Source: Streptomyces sp. SID13031 (lineage in GTDB: Bacteria; Actinomycetota; Actinomycetes; Propionibacteriales; Kribbellaceae). From it: 64,000 nucleotides of DNA. The translations under genes and the position numbers were made by a program. Below, one piece after another: positions 50,712-59,467 of the stretch (within the stretch, counting starts at the first letter, position 1; every line of letters begins with the position of its first letter). Location: contig NZ_JAAGLV010000026.1 of assembly GCF_010548305.1 (NCBI RefSeq), positions 52,738 through 116,737 of the forward strand, written 5' to 3'. Under the pieces are notes generated by a model. That model was not told the DNA's origin. It did no database searches and saw only the letters and a list, made by a program, of their open reading frames with translations.

Positions 50712-51677
50712 TCAGATTGTTGGCCGGATCTCGCCGACGGGCTTTCCGCCGCCGAGGATGGGCAGGTTGATCAAGGTGGCGGCGGGGGAGACGTCGAGGC
50801 CGCACTTCTGCAGCAGGGTGAGGGCGAGTGCTGTGGTCGCCCGCGGGCTGCCGTCGATGACCTTGACCGCTACCGCGTGACCGTCCACTGTTGCCATCGC
50901 GATCACGCCTTCGGCGCCGCCCTTGGCGATCACGCCGGGGAGCAGGCGCATGACCTCGCTGTTCTGATGGCCCTTGCCACCAACGAGTTCCGGGTACTTC
51001 CGCATCGCGGCGGCCACCTGGCTGTCAGCAGTATCGGCTGCTGCCGTCGCGAGGTGGCTGAAGGCACGGGCAAGGCCGGACAGTGGCATCCCGAGCAGGG
51101 GAGCGCCGCAGCCGTCGACGGTGACGATCCCGGTCGAGGACTCCGTCAGGCGCTCGATCTCCGCCGCGATCGTCCGCTGGACGGTCGAGAGCGGGGAGAG
51201 GTAGCCGGTGGGGTCGTCGCCTTGAGCAACAGTTGCCTTGAGCATTGCGGCATGCTTGCCCGAGCAGTTCATCCGGACCTTCTCCGGCTCGATGCCTTCG
51301 GCAATCAATTGGAACCGGGTCGCCTCATCCTCCGGCCGATCAGGCGGACACCCCAGGGCGTCGCGCCCAAGCCCGGCGGCGGCCAGCAAGCGGTCCACCA
51401 GAGCGACATGCCGATCCTCACCGGTGTGACTTCCGGCCCCGATCGCGGTCTCCTCGCCATCAAGCTCCGCCCCGGCGACGATGCACCCCACGGCCTGCAA
51501 CGGCTTGGCAGTCGACCGCGGCAGTACTACCGCGTTCACGTCCCCAGCCGCGAAGAGCTGCTTCCCGTCCGGATCGAGTGCCACCGCCAGCCCGAAGTGC
51601 CGGCTCTCCACGAACCCGTTCCGCACCACCTCGGCCAGCTCGACCACATTTCCCAACCCAGGGACACCGTTGATCAT
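50712..51677 (-). CDS. Asparaginase, thermolabile type II family (PF06089-like)
   Basis: A 321-residue enzyme of the Rhizobium-type L-asparaginase family, which hydrolyses asparagine to aspartate and ammonia. Motifs: PRSTAKPLQAVG (catalytic Ser/Lys), GAGSHTGEDRH, MNCSGKHAAMLKA with the zinc-binding Cys/Lys, and TVDGCGAPLLGMP. No signal peptide, so it is cytosolic. ATG at 51677. It is convergent with the DUF2000 gene and divergent from the hydrolase gene. Confidence 0.88.
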   Translation of the reverse strand: MINGVPGLGNVVELAEVVRNGFVESRHFGLAVALDPDGKQLFAAGDVNAVVLPRSTAKPLQAVGCIVAGAELDGEETAIGAGSHTGEDRHVALVDRLLAAAGLGRDALGCPPDRPEDEATRFQLIAEGIEPEKVRMNCSGKHAAMLKATVAQGDDPTGYLSPLSTVQRTIAAEIERLTESSTGIVTVDGCGAPLLGMPLSGLARAFSHLATAAADTADSQVAAAMRKYPELVGGKGHQNSEVMRLLPGVIAKGGAEGVIAMATVDGHAVAVKVIDGSPRATTALALTLLQKCGLDVSPAATLINLPILGGGKPVGEIRPTI

Positions 51678-51700
51678 GCGCCGACGCTAGCAACGTTCGT

Positions 51701-52471
51701 ATGGTGGGCTTCATGCGACTCAACTACGAGACGACCGGCCCCGACGACGCGCCCGTGCTACTGCTCGGCTCATCCCTCGGTACTACGCACGCGATGTGGG
51801 CGCCGCAACTCGAAGTACTGTCCAAGCGCTTCCGGGTGATCGCCTTCGACCACCGCGGCCACGGCGACTCCGAGGCACCCGACGGCCCGTACGCGATCGA
51901 GGACTTCGGCGGCGACGTGATCGAGCTCCTCAATGAGTTGCTGATCGAGCGGGCGTCGTATGTAGGCATCTCCCTGGGCGGCGCAGTCGGCCTCTGGCTG
52001 GCCGAGAACGCCCCAGACCGCTTCCACCGCTTCGCGCTCCTCTGCCCACCGGCGTACCCAGCCGCAGGGGCCCAAACGTGGACCGACCGAGCCGCCCAAG
52101 TCCGCTCCGAAGGCACCAAGGCAATCGTGGAGCCCACGCTGACCCGATGGTTCCTCCCCGAGTACGCCGCTGCGCACGCCGCAGAAGTCGACGCCATCCG
52201 CCAGCAACTACTGGCAACCTCCCCCGAGGGCTACGCCTCCAGCTGCGAAGCCCTAGGAGCCATGGACCTCCGCCCCGCCCTCGCAGACATCACCGCCCCC
52301 GTCCTCCTGATCACCACCGACTCAGACGCCTCAGTCCCACCCGAAACAGTCATCCCCCTGGCCACCCAAATCCCCGGCGCCCACCTGGAGATCATCGAGG
52401 CCGCCGCCCACCTGGTCACCTACTCCCACCCCGCCCAGATCAACCAACTACTCCTCACCCACTTGACCTGA
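51701..52471 (+). CDS. Alpha/beta hydrolase, 3-oxoadipate enol-lactonase-like
   Basis: A 256-residue alpha/beta hydrolase. Nucleophile Ser in VGISLGGAVGLWLA (about residue 89), strand IAFDHRGHGDSEAP, Asp in LLITTDSDASVPPE and His in EAAAHLVTYSHP. The pattern is closest to PcaD-type 3-oxoadipate enol-lactonases, but no other protocatechuate-pathway gene is nearby, so the substrate is uncertain. ATG at 51713 is an alternative start. Confidence 0.8.
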   Translation: MVGFMRLNYETTGPDDAPVLLLGSSLGTTHAMWAPQLEVLSKRFRVIAFDHRGHGDSEAPDGPYAIEDFGGDVIELLNELLIERASYVGISLGGAVGLWLAENAPDRFHRFALLCPPAYPAAGAQTWTDRAAQVRSEGTKAIVEPTLTRWFLPEYAAAHAAEVDAIRQQLLATSPEGYASSCEALGAMDLRPALADITAPVLLITTDSDASVPPETVIPLATQIPGAHLEIIEAAAHLVTYSHPAQINQLLLTHLT

Positions 52472-52523
52472 CCACTGTCCGTAGCCGTCACCCAGCCACT
52501 ACCCTGCAGGCGGGGAGGAGTGA

Positions 52524-53216
52524 ATGGCTGCAGGAGAACGGACGCTGCTGCTGGTTCAGGAGCGCGAGGTCGAGCTGATTCTGGGCGATCTCTTCGAGAG
52601 CGACGCAGACTTCTTAGTGGTGCCCTGTGGTCCCGACGGTCGTATGTCGCCGGCGTTCAAGCAGGGGCTTGCCGAACTCGGGATCCTGTCGCCGGCAGAG
52701 GTCTTCGAGCCCGGGGAGATCAAGCTCGCCGGCCAGCGTACGGACAGTGAGCAGGGCATCTGGCTGGCAGCGGTCGTCACGTCGCCCGAGGCCGCGGAGC
52801 GAGCCGTTTGGAAGGCTGCGCAGTCCGTCGGCGAGCAGGTCACGAATGGTGGATCGGCCGCTTTCCCGCTGCTCGGCTCTGGAGCCATCGATCATCTGTC
52901 GCCGGTCGACTCGCTGACAGCAATCGCAGCCGGCTACGGCAAGCACCCGGGGGCCCTCCGCATCCACGTCCTCGACCCAGCCATCTACAACCGCCTGATC
53001 GAATTCGCTACCCCGCCACACATCTCCTCGTCCGGCTCGGTCAGCGCACAGCTTGGTTCCATCACAGCCTCCGCCGAGGGACGTGTGACGCCTGCTCGGG
53101 AGGAGTTGGTTCCTACTCATACCGATGGGCCTGCGTACGTCGATGAGTTGGGGCGGGAGGGGTTTGCGCGGGTGTTGGCCCGGCGGATTCGGGATGCTCG
53201 GATGGAAGAGGGGTAA
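52524..53216 (+). pseudogene. N-terminal part of a broken macro-like/KAP NTPase gene
   Basis: A 230-residue frame starting at ATG 52524. Its first 150 residues look like a macro-type fold: VELILGDLFESDADFLVVPCG near the start and GGSAAFPLLGSGAIDHLSP later, resembling the macro phosphate-loop. The end, YVDELGREGFARVLARRIR, is the helix that normally leads straight into a KAP-type P-loop NTPase. An in-frame TAA at 53214 stops it; the frame then continues in register into the Walker A region. So this is the first segment of what was one long gene. Whether this fragment still makes a stable protein is unknown. Confidence 0.6.
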
Positions 53217-53231
53217 AACAGCAAGCGGGCG

Positions 53232-53645
53232 GTGGATTCGCGGGCGCCGCGGGGTGGGGCGTTCATCGTGCATCTGCATGCGCCTTGGGGTGCGGGGAAG
53301 ACCTCCGTGCTCAACTTTCTGGCCGCCGAGTTGCGCAAGTCGGATGAGGCGACGGGGGAGAAGCGGTCCGTTGTCGTCGAGTTCAACGCGTGGCGGCACC
53401 AGCGGATCGAGCCGCCGTGGTGGTGGTTGATGACAGCGCTGTACTCGGGTGCGGTGCGCGACTTGGAGACCTTCGACCGGTCGCGGGCGATCAAGCTCCG
53501 GTTGCACGAGTGGTACTGGCGGTCCAAGGGCGGCTGGCCGGGGTATCTCGCGCTGATCGCCGTTGCCGTCATCGTCGGGCTCGCGTGGCGGGACGGCTGG
53601 TTCGGTGGGACCGGCAATCGCGATCTGTTCTCCCCAGACACGTGA
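53232..53645 (+). pseudogene. KAP NTPase fragment, Walker A part
   Basis: The same reading frame as the preceding fragment resumes after TAA. It contains FIVHLHAPWGAGKTSVLNFL (Walker A), VVVEFNAWRHQR and PPWWWLMTALYSGA, all typical of KAP P-loop NTPases, and one membrane helix (LALIAVAVIVGLAW) of the pair usually inserted in the domain. It ends at TGA 53643. A GTG at 53232 could serve as start. The second helix and the Walker B DDLDRC block are absent. Confidence 0.7.
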
Positions 53646-54403
53646 TCGCCGCGGATCGCGACTGGCTCGCGGACAGCTACGCCAAGGAGTACGACGGATT
53701 CGCCGGCGCGGCCGGTGATGCCGGGCGGCCCGTCGGCTACCTCTTCCTGGAGAAGACGTTCCAGATCTCCACCGGGCTACCCCGGGCCGGGAAGCAACTG
53801 GAGGCTTTCTGGGGTCGCATTCTCCGATCGGCGAATGTGCCGGACGCGAAGGCATTGGAGCAGGCCCGTACCGATGCCAGGCGTGATCTGGCCGGGAAGG
53901 ACAGCGGCCAGGCGCGCGCGGAGGTGCTCGCGAACCCCGGCAGCACTGTTGCCGATCAGCAGGCGCGGCTGGAGGCGGTTGCGGTCGAGATGGTCAGTGA
54001 ACGCGCCCAGCAACGCAACAAGCACACGCTCGAACCGTTCCGAGCGCTGCTCGGTCGCGATCCGAACCCGCGCGCGATGAAACGCCTCGTCAACGCCTAC
54101 GGCATCGCCCGCGGCATCGAGACCCTGCAAGGCCTGAACCTCGAGGAGGACGAGGGCAACGAGCAGCAAACCGCCCTCTGGACCATCCTCATCCTCCGCT
54201 GGCCCAAACTGGCCGGCCACCTGTCTCGCTACCCCGAACACCTCGACCACCTGGGCACGACAACGGACCTGCCTCCCGCCGTACCGGCCGATCTAGACCC
54301 GCTCTTCACCGACCCCGATCTCCTCCAGGTGGTCCACGGCGATGCCGAGGGCATCACAGCCGCCCTGACCCCCGACTTCCTCCGCGGAACCACCCTGCGC
54401 TGA
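53642..54403 (+). pseudogene. KAP NTPase fragment, C-terminal part
   Basis: A different reading frame from the previous segment, beginning at GTG 53642 with VIAADRDWLADSYAKEYDGF, the post-Walker-B strand of KAP NTPases, then GRPVGYLFLEKTFQISTGLPR, PNPRAMKRLVNAYGIARGIE and a C-terminal helical lid. Intact homologues have the DDLDRC Walker B between these and the preceding segment. The join at about 53635-53645 therefore marks a deletion with frameshift. The product cannot be an active ATPase. Confidence 0.7.
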
Positions 54404-54559
54404 GCCTCCTCGGCTGTACGCTTCGCCCGCCGACCAGACGGGCCGGCGGGGGAGGGAACACGACCCATCGCTGACCACGCTCCCGCCGCGATGCGGGAGC
54501 TACCCAGCACCGGCGTTAGGCTAGTGGCGGCAAGGGTGCGTCGAGTGGGAAGTTCTGTG

Positions 54560-56491
54560 ATGACTGTTGAATCGTTGTTCCCGCGGCTGGAAGCGCTGCT
54601 GCCGACTGTGCAGAAGCCGATCCAGTATGTGGGCGGTGAGCTCAACTCGGTCAGCAAGGACTGGGACTCGGTGAGCGTGCGCTGGGCGCTGATGTATCCG
54701 GACGCCTACGAGGTCGGCCTGCCCAACCAGGGCGTCCAGATCCTGTACGAGGTGCTGAACGAGCGTGAGCACACGCTCGCGGAGCGTACGTACTCGGTCT
54801 GGCCCGACATGGAGAAGGTGATGCGGGACCACGAGATCCCGCAGTTCACCCTCGACAGCCACCGGCCGGTGCGCGCCTTCGACGTCTTCGGGCTCTCGTT
54901 CTCCACCGAGCTCGGCTACACCAACATGCTGACCGCGCTCGACCTGGCCGGCATCCCGCTGTACGCCGTGGATCGCACCGACGAGGACCCGATCGTGCTG
55001 GCCGGCGGGCACGCCGCGTTCAACCCCGAGCCGATCGCGGACTTCATCGACGCCGCGGTGCTCGGTGACGGCGAGGAGATCGTGCTCGCGATCTCCGACG
55101 TGATCCGGGAGTGGAAGGACGAGGGCAGCCCGGGCGGCCGCGACGAGGTGCTGCACCGGCTCGCCTCCACCGGCGGCGTCTACATCCCCAAGTTCTTCAC
55201 CGTCGACTACCTCGACGACGGCCGGATCAAGCGGATCGCACCGAACCGCCCCGGCGTCCCCTTCAGGACCGCCAAGCACACCGTGATGGACCTGGACGCC
55301 TGGCCGTACCCGAAGAAGCCGCTGGTACCACTCGCCGAGACCGTGCACGAGCGGTTCTCCGTCGAGATCTTCCGTGGCTGCACCCGTGGCTGCCGGTTCT
55401 GCCAGGCCGGGATGATCACCCGCCCGGTCCGCGAGCGCAGCATCACCACGATCGGCGACATGGTCGAGAACGGGCTGAAGAAGACCGGCTTCGAGGAGGT
55501 CGGCCTGCTCAGCCTCTCGTCGGCCGACCACAGCGAGATCGCCGAGGTCGCGAAGGGTCTCGGCGACCGGTACGAGGGCAGCAACGTCTCGCTGTCGTTG
55601 CCCTCGACAAGGGTCGACGCGTTCAACATCACGCTGGCCAACGAGTTCTCCCGCAACGGCCGGCGCAGTGGTCTGACGTTCGCCCCCGAGGGCGGCTCGG
55701 ACCGGCTGCGCAAGGTGATCAACAAGATGGTCAGCGAGGACGACCTGATCCGTACCGTCGGCGCGGCGTACAGCCACGGCTGGCGGCAGGTGAAGCTGTA
55801 CTTCATGTGCGGGCTGCCGACCGAGACCGACGAGGACGTGCTGGCGATCGCCGCGCTGGCCAAGCGCGTGATCCAGACCGGCCGCGAGGTGTCCGGCCGC
55901 AACGACATCCGTTGCACGGTGTCGATCGGCGGGTTCGTGCCGAAGCCGCACACGCCGTTCCAGTGGGCCGCGCAGCTCGGGGTCGAGGAGACCGACGCCC
56001 GGCTGGCCAAGCTGAACGCGGCGATCCGCTCGGACAAGAAGTACGCGAAGGCGATCGGCTTCCGGTACCACGACGGCAAGCCGGGCATCATCGAGGGACT
56101 GCTGTCCCGCGGCGACCGCCGGGTCGGCCGGATCATCGAGCAGGTCTGGCGCGACGGCGGCCGCTTCGACGGCTGGAGCGAGCACTTCTCGTACGACCGC
56201 TGGATCGCCGCCACGGAGAAGGCACTGGCCGGCGAGCCGGTCGACCTCGCCTGGTACACGACGCGTGAACGCGAGTACGCCGAAGTGCTGCCGTGGGACC
56301 ACCTGGACTCCGGGCTGGACCGCGACTGGCTGTGGGAGGACTGGCAGGACGCGCTCGAGGTGGACGGCGCGATCGAGGTCGAGGACTGCCGCTGGACGCC
56401 GTGTTTCGACTGTGGCGTCTGTCCGCAGATGAACACCGAGATCCAGATCGGCCCCACCGGCAAGAAGTTGCTACCGCTGTCCGTGCTCTGA
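54560..56491 (+). CDS. B12-binding-domain radical SAM protein, TIGR03960 family
   Basis: A 643-residue radical SAM protein. The iron-sulfur site is C-x3-C-x2-C in RGCTRGCRFCQAG (about residues 272-279). An N-terminal B12-binding-like fold (about residues 35-200) includes GLPNQGVQILYEVLN and VLAGGHAAFNPEPIADF; the C-terminal CFDCGVCPQMNTEIQ has extra cysteines. In actinomycetes this gene commonly follows the rod-shape operon and precedes a DUF2344 gene and rne; the partner is absent here. It is thought to act in tRNA/RNA modification, but the reaction is not established. ATG at 54560 (or GTG at 54557). Confidence 0.87.
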   Translation: MTVESLFPRLEALLPTVQKPIQYVGGELNSVSKDWDSVSVRWALMYPDAYEVGLPNQGVQILYEVLNEREHTLAERTYSVWPDMEKVMRDHEIPQFTLDSHRPVRAFDVFGLSFSTELGYTNMLTALDLAGIPLYAVDRTDEDPIVLAGGHAAFNPEPIADFIDAAVLGDGEEIVLAISDVIREWKDEGSPGGRDEVLHRLASTGGVYIPKFFTVDYLDDGRIKRIAPNRPGVPFRTAKHTVMDLDAWPYPKKPLVPLAETVHERFSVEIFRGCTRGCRFCQAGMITRPVRERSITTIGDMVENGLKKTGFEEVGLLSLSSADHSEIAEVAKGLGDRYEGSNVSLSLPSTRVDAFNITLANEFSRNGRRSGLTFAPEGGSDRLRKVINKMVSEDDLIRTVGAAYSHGWRQVKLYFMCGLPTETDEDVLAIAALAKRVIQTGREVSGRNDIRCTVSIGGFVPKPHTPFQWAAQLGVEETDARLAKLNAAIRSDKKYAKAIGFRYHDGKPGIIEGLLSRGDRRVGRIIEQVWRDGGRFDGWSEHFSYDRWIAATEKALAGEPVDLAWYTTREREYAEVLPWDHLDSGLDRDWLWEDWQDALEVDGAIEVEDCRWTPCFDCGVCPQMNTEIQIGPTGKKLLPLSVL

Positions 56492-56502
56492 GCAGGCTGG
56501 TC

Positions 56503-56952
56503 TCACAGTGGGGTGGTGCCGTCGAGGTTGAGGGCGGCGCCGCGGCGGAAGAGGCGCTTGGCGAAGAAGTGACCGTTCTCCGCTGCCATCCGGAACCACG
56601 GCTCGCAGGCCGCGAGACCGTCGCGGTCCTCGATCAGCCGGCCCATCTCCCACATCGACTCGACGTCTCCGGCATCGATTGCAGTCAGCAGCAACCGCTC
56701 GGCCTTGTCAGTGTCGCCGTCGATCTTGGCGAGCAGCGCCAGCGTCCGCAGCGCGCGTGGATCGCCCGCGTCGGCGGCGGCCTGCGCCTCTTCGATCGAG
56801 CCGAACTTCTGCCGTCGCCGGAGCCAGCCGAGAACGGTCGCCAGCAGCGCCACCGCCCAGAACGCCCAGCCGACCCAGACCATCGTCTGGTTGTCCGTGA
56901 TCAGCCCGGTAATGCTGAACCCGGCCGCGGCCAGAAACAGTAATAAAGCCAT
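56503..56952 (-). CDS. Small membrane protein with Sel1/TPR-like repeats
   Basis: A 149-residue protein with two N-terminal helices (LLLFLAAAGFSITGLI, WVGWAFWAVALLATVLGW) and a helical repeat domain resembling Sel1-like repeats (AADAGDPRALRTLALLAKIDG, AIDAGDVESMWEMGRLIED, AAENGHFFAKRLFRRG). Such repeats mediate protein contacts. It is convergent with the radical SAM gene, 12 bases apart. No partner is identified. Confidence 0.7.
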   Translation of the reverse strand: MALLLFLAAAGFSITGLITDNQTMVWVGWAFWAVALLATVLGWLRRRQKFGSIEEAQAAADAGDPRALRTLALLAKIDGDTDKAERLLLTAIDAGDVESMWEMGRLIEDRDGLAACEPWFRMAAENGHFFAKRLFRRGAALNLDGTTPL

Positions 56953-57083
56953 CGCAGGTTCCTCTCCCCAGCCCGCGCCGCCCCCCAGCGGTCCTACTTC
57001 TGTTCAACGTAACCGACGTGCGGGGCCAATGCCCTGGGCCACCGCGCGCCGAAACCTCGCCGTCGGCCGGTCAAACGCAGGGT

Positions 57084-57401
57084 TCAAACGGTCGAAACCG
57101 CCAGCATCGCCTCGCTGAGTGGCAGCTCGGAAGCGCTCCTCAGGACCAGGTCAGCGGCGGTCAGCGAGTCGGTCGGCACGTACGGGTTGGGGATCGCGAT
57201 GGTCGCCATCCCCGCCGCCGCGGCTGCCGCGACGCCATGGGGTGTGTCCTCGACCGCGGCGGTCGCAGTACCGGGGAGTCCTAGGCGTTCCAAGGCGAGT
57301 AGGTAGATCGCCGGGTCCGGCTTGTGGCCGGCGACCTCGTCGCCCGTCGCGATGACGTCGAAGAGGCCGAAGGCGCCGACTCGCTGAAGGTGGCCGACAA
57401 C
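57084..57401 (-). pseudogene. HAD-superfamily hydrolase fragment, C-terminal half
   Basis: This frame carries the second half of a beta-phosphoglucomutase-like HAD hydrolase: FDVIATGDEVAGHKPDPAIY with the catalytic Lys, and ATAAVEDTPHGVAAAAAAGM with the metal-binding ED. The N-terminal DxD nucleophile motif and cap are missing; the sequence upstream belongs to the tyrosine phosphatase gene in another frame. A deletion apparently fused the two. The fragment cannot be active. Confidence 0.7.
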
Positions 57402-58132
57402 CCAGGGACGACCGCCTCGATCGGCGATTCCACCAACCGCGTCGCCAGCCGATGAAGCTCCAGCGGCGTCAACCCACACTGCGTCAGATAGGCGCGCACC
57501 CCGCCGTACTGCGTATCGACGTACTCCAGAGAATCCAGGATCGTCTCGGGCAGCGTCCGTGACAGCACGAGAGCCGCCGCCCGTTCGTCGACCGGCAGCG
57601 CGGCGATCCGCGCGAGAACCCCCAACCGCTGCTCACTGATCGCGTAGTCGGTGGCGATCTCCTCCCGCGGTACGCCGACCAGGTCGAGCAGCAACGCGAC
57701 CAGCAACCCGGTGCGATCCTTGCCCGACTTGCAATGCACGACGACCGGCTGACCCTGCGGCGCCTCCGCAAGAGTCCGCAACGCCTGCCCGATCTGGCCC
57801 TGGTTCCGATCGAGGCTGCCGCGATAGATGTCGGCCAGCAACGGCTCGTCCGCCGGCACGCGGTCCTTCTCGCGTACCGGGTCGATCCAGGGGATCCGCC
57901 GGTACGCCGCTACGCCATCGAGCGGGTGTGGTTGCTTCATCTCCCAGTCGGAGCGCAGGTCGAGCACCAAGCCGGCCCCGACCCCGGTCAACGCCGTCAG
58001 CCCCACGGAGTCGAGCTTGTCGAGGGAGTCGGTCCGGATCACCGTCCCGCCCCGGGTGACCCCACCATGCCGGGTCGGGAATCCGCCCAGGTCGCGAGTA
58101 TTCAGGCAACCGTTCCAGTCCAGGTCCGTCAC
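57281..58132 (-). CDS. Tyrosine-protein phosphatase, C-terminus replaced by a fusion tail
   Basis: A 283-residue protein of the tyrosine phosphatase-like family (PF13350 type). Catalytic P-loop VVVHCKSGKDRTGLLVALLLD (about residues 132-152) has the C-x5-R motif, with RDLGGFPTRHGG at the N-terminus and VRAYLTQCGLTPLELHRL near the normal end. From about residue 237 the tail turns Ser/Arg/Pro-rich, because it reads the neighbouring HAD fragment out of frame. The catalytic domain looks intact. GTG at 58132 lies five bases after the M28 gene, so it may be translated from that operon. Confidence 0.75.
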   Translation of the reverse strand: MTDLDWNGCLNTRDLGGFPTRHGGVTRGGTVIRTDSLDKLDSVGLTALTGVGAGLVLDLRSDWEMKQPHPLDGVAAYRRIPWIDPVREKDRVPADEPLLADIYRGSLDRNQGQIGQALRTLAEAPQGQPVVVHCKSGKDRTGLLVALLLDLVGVPREEIATDYAISEQRLGVLARIAALPVDERAAALVLSRTLPETILDSLEYVDTQYGGVRAYLTQCGLTPLELHRLATRLVESPIEAVVPGLSATFSESAPSASSTSSRRATRSPATSRTRRSTYSPWNA

Positions 58133-58137
58133 CCTGG

Positions 58138-59466
58138 CTAGCTTATGACGCCTCCCAACGACTCGAAATCGTGCCACCGGCCGCCGTCCCAATACAGGTG
58201 ATGCAGCGCCGCATCGGTGCCCACGACGAAGATGTCGAGCCGGTCAGGTCCCCAAGACACCACTGAGCCGGCCGGTCGGGGCACCTCCGGGGCAGCCGCC
58301 AGCCCGAGCCAGCCCGCCAGAGCGGCGGCGTTCATCCGCAGGATCTCGCTCGCCAACGCCCAGTCGAGGAATTCGAGCTTGTCGTTGGCCGAGTGGATGT
58401 GCCCGTTCGCGCTGTCGGCGCTTTCGATCGTCAGCACCGCCGGCACCCCGGCGTTGATGAACGGCACATGATCGCTGGCGAAGGGATTCAGCGATGTCTC
58501 GACCTTCAACCCCGTGTACGTCGCGGCCGCCGCGGCAAGGTCGCCGATCTGCCCGGACGACACCGCCGCGCCCTCCAACAGCACCGTCGGCACAGCCGTG
58601 TTCTTCGACGCGATCATGTCCATGTTGAGCACCGCGCGAATCCGCGCCCGCTCGGCCGCCGGCAGCGCGGCGACGTACTGCTTGCTCCCGAACAACCCCT
58701 CCTCCTCGCCACCGAAGAGGATCAGCCGTACGTCGTGCTCCCACGTCCGTCCGGCGATCAGCCGCCCGAGCTCCAGTACTCCGGCCGACCCGCTCGCGTT
58801 GTCGTCAGCGCCGGGCGAACTACCCCCGACACCACCCGCGAGGTTGATCGAATCAAGATGCGCCGTGATGACCACCAGCCCGCGAGTCCCCGTGCCGTTG
58901 CCGGGCCGATCGCCGATCAGGTTCTCCGAGTGCCCCGCCCCGACGGTGATCGGCATCCGCGTGACGTTGTAGCCGAGGGCAACCATCCGGGCCGCCGCGA
59001 AGTCCACCGCGGTGGTGAACGAAGCGCTGAGCGAGTGCCTGGTCGGCAGACTCGCCAGCCAGGTCAGATCAGCCTGGTAGGACATCGGCGTCAGCTCACC
59101 GAGCAGCGCGGCCACCGATGGGTCCACCCGCCGGGCCGCTCGCGCCGGGACGTCGACGACCGTAGTACCGGCCTTCAGCACCTCGACCCGCCAGCAATGG
59201 TTGGAGCGCCGCCGGGGCTTGTCGGCGGCCGAGATCACCAGATGGCGACCGTGGTCGAGCAACGGCGTGACGTCGGGGTACTCGTCCTGGAAGGTGCGGC
59301 CGACCTGCGTCACGAGCACCAGCCCGGGCGCAGTACGCGATGCCCGGCCGAGTTTCTGGTCGGCGGGTCCCCACAGGATCGTCTTGTCGCCGAAGCGCGC
59401 CGACTTGGCGCCGTCGGCGGCATCCACAGTCGGCACCACGAGGTATCGAACAGGCGAACCGGTCAT
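58138..59466 (-). CDS. M28-family zinc aminopeptidase with one lectin-like C-terminal repeat
   Basis: A 442-residue peptidase. Zinc ligands are present: His in VITAHLDS, Asp in GADDNASGSAGVLELG, catalytic Glu-Glu in FGGEEEGLFGSK, Asp in LNMDMIAS and His in ASDHVPFINAG. The last 45 residues (VVSWGPDRLDIFVVGTDAALHHL...) are a single PLL/DUF346-type blade of the kind repeated seven times in the upstream metalloprotease. No signal peptide is recognisable, unusual for an enzyme of this kind. GGAGGGAGTGAG precedes ATG at 59466. It follows the small gene by one base. Confidence 0.82.
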   Translation of the reverse strand: MTGSPVRYLVVPTVDAADGAKSARFGDKTILWGPADQKLGRASRTAPGLVLVTQVGRTFQDEYPDVTPLLDHGRHLVISAADKPRRRSNHCWRVEVLKAGTTVVDVPARAARRVDPSVAALLGELTPMSYQADLTWLASLPTRHSLSASFTTAVDFAAARMVALGYNVTRMPITVGAGHSENLIGDRPGNGTGTRGLVVITAHLDSINLAGGVGGSSPGADDNASGSAGVLELGRLIAGRTWEHDVRLILFGGEEEGLFGSKQYVAALPAAERARIRAVLNMDMIASKNTAVPTVLLEGAAVSSGQIGDLAAAAATYTGLKVETSLNPFASDHVPFINAGVPAVLTIESADSANGHIHSANDKLEFLDWALASEILRMNAAALAGWLGLAAAPEVPRPAGSVVSWGPDRLDIFVVGTDAALHHLYWDGGRWHDFESLGGVIS

Positions 59467-59467
59467 C

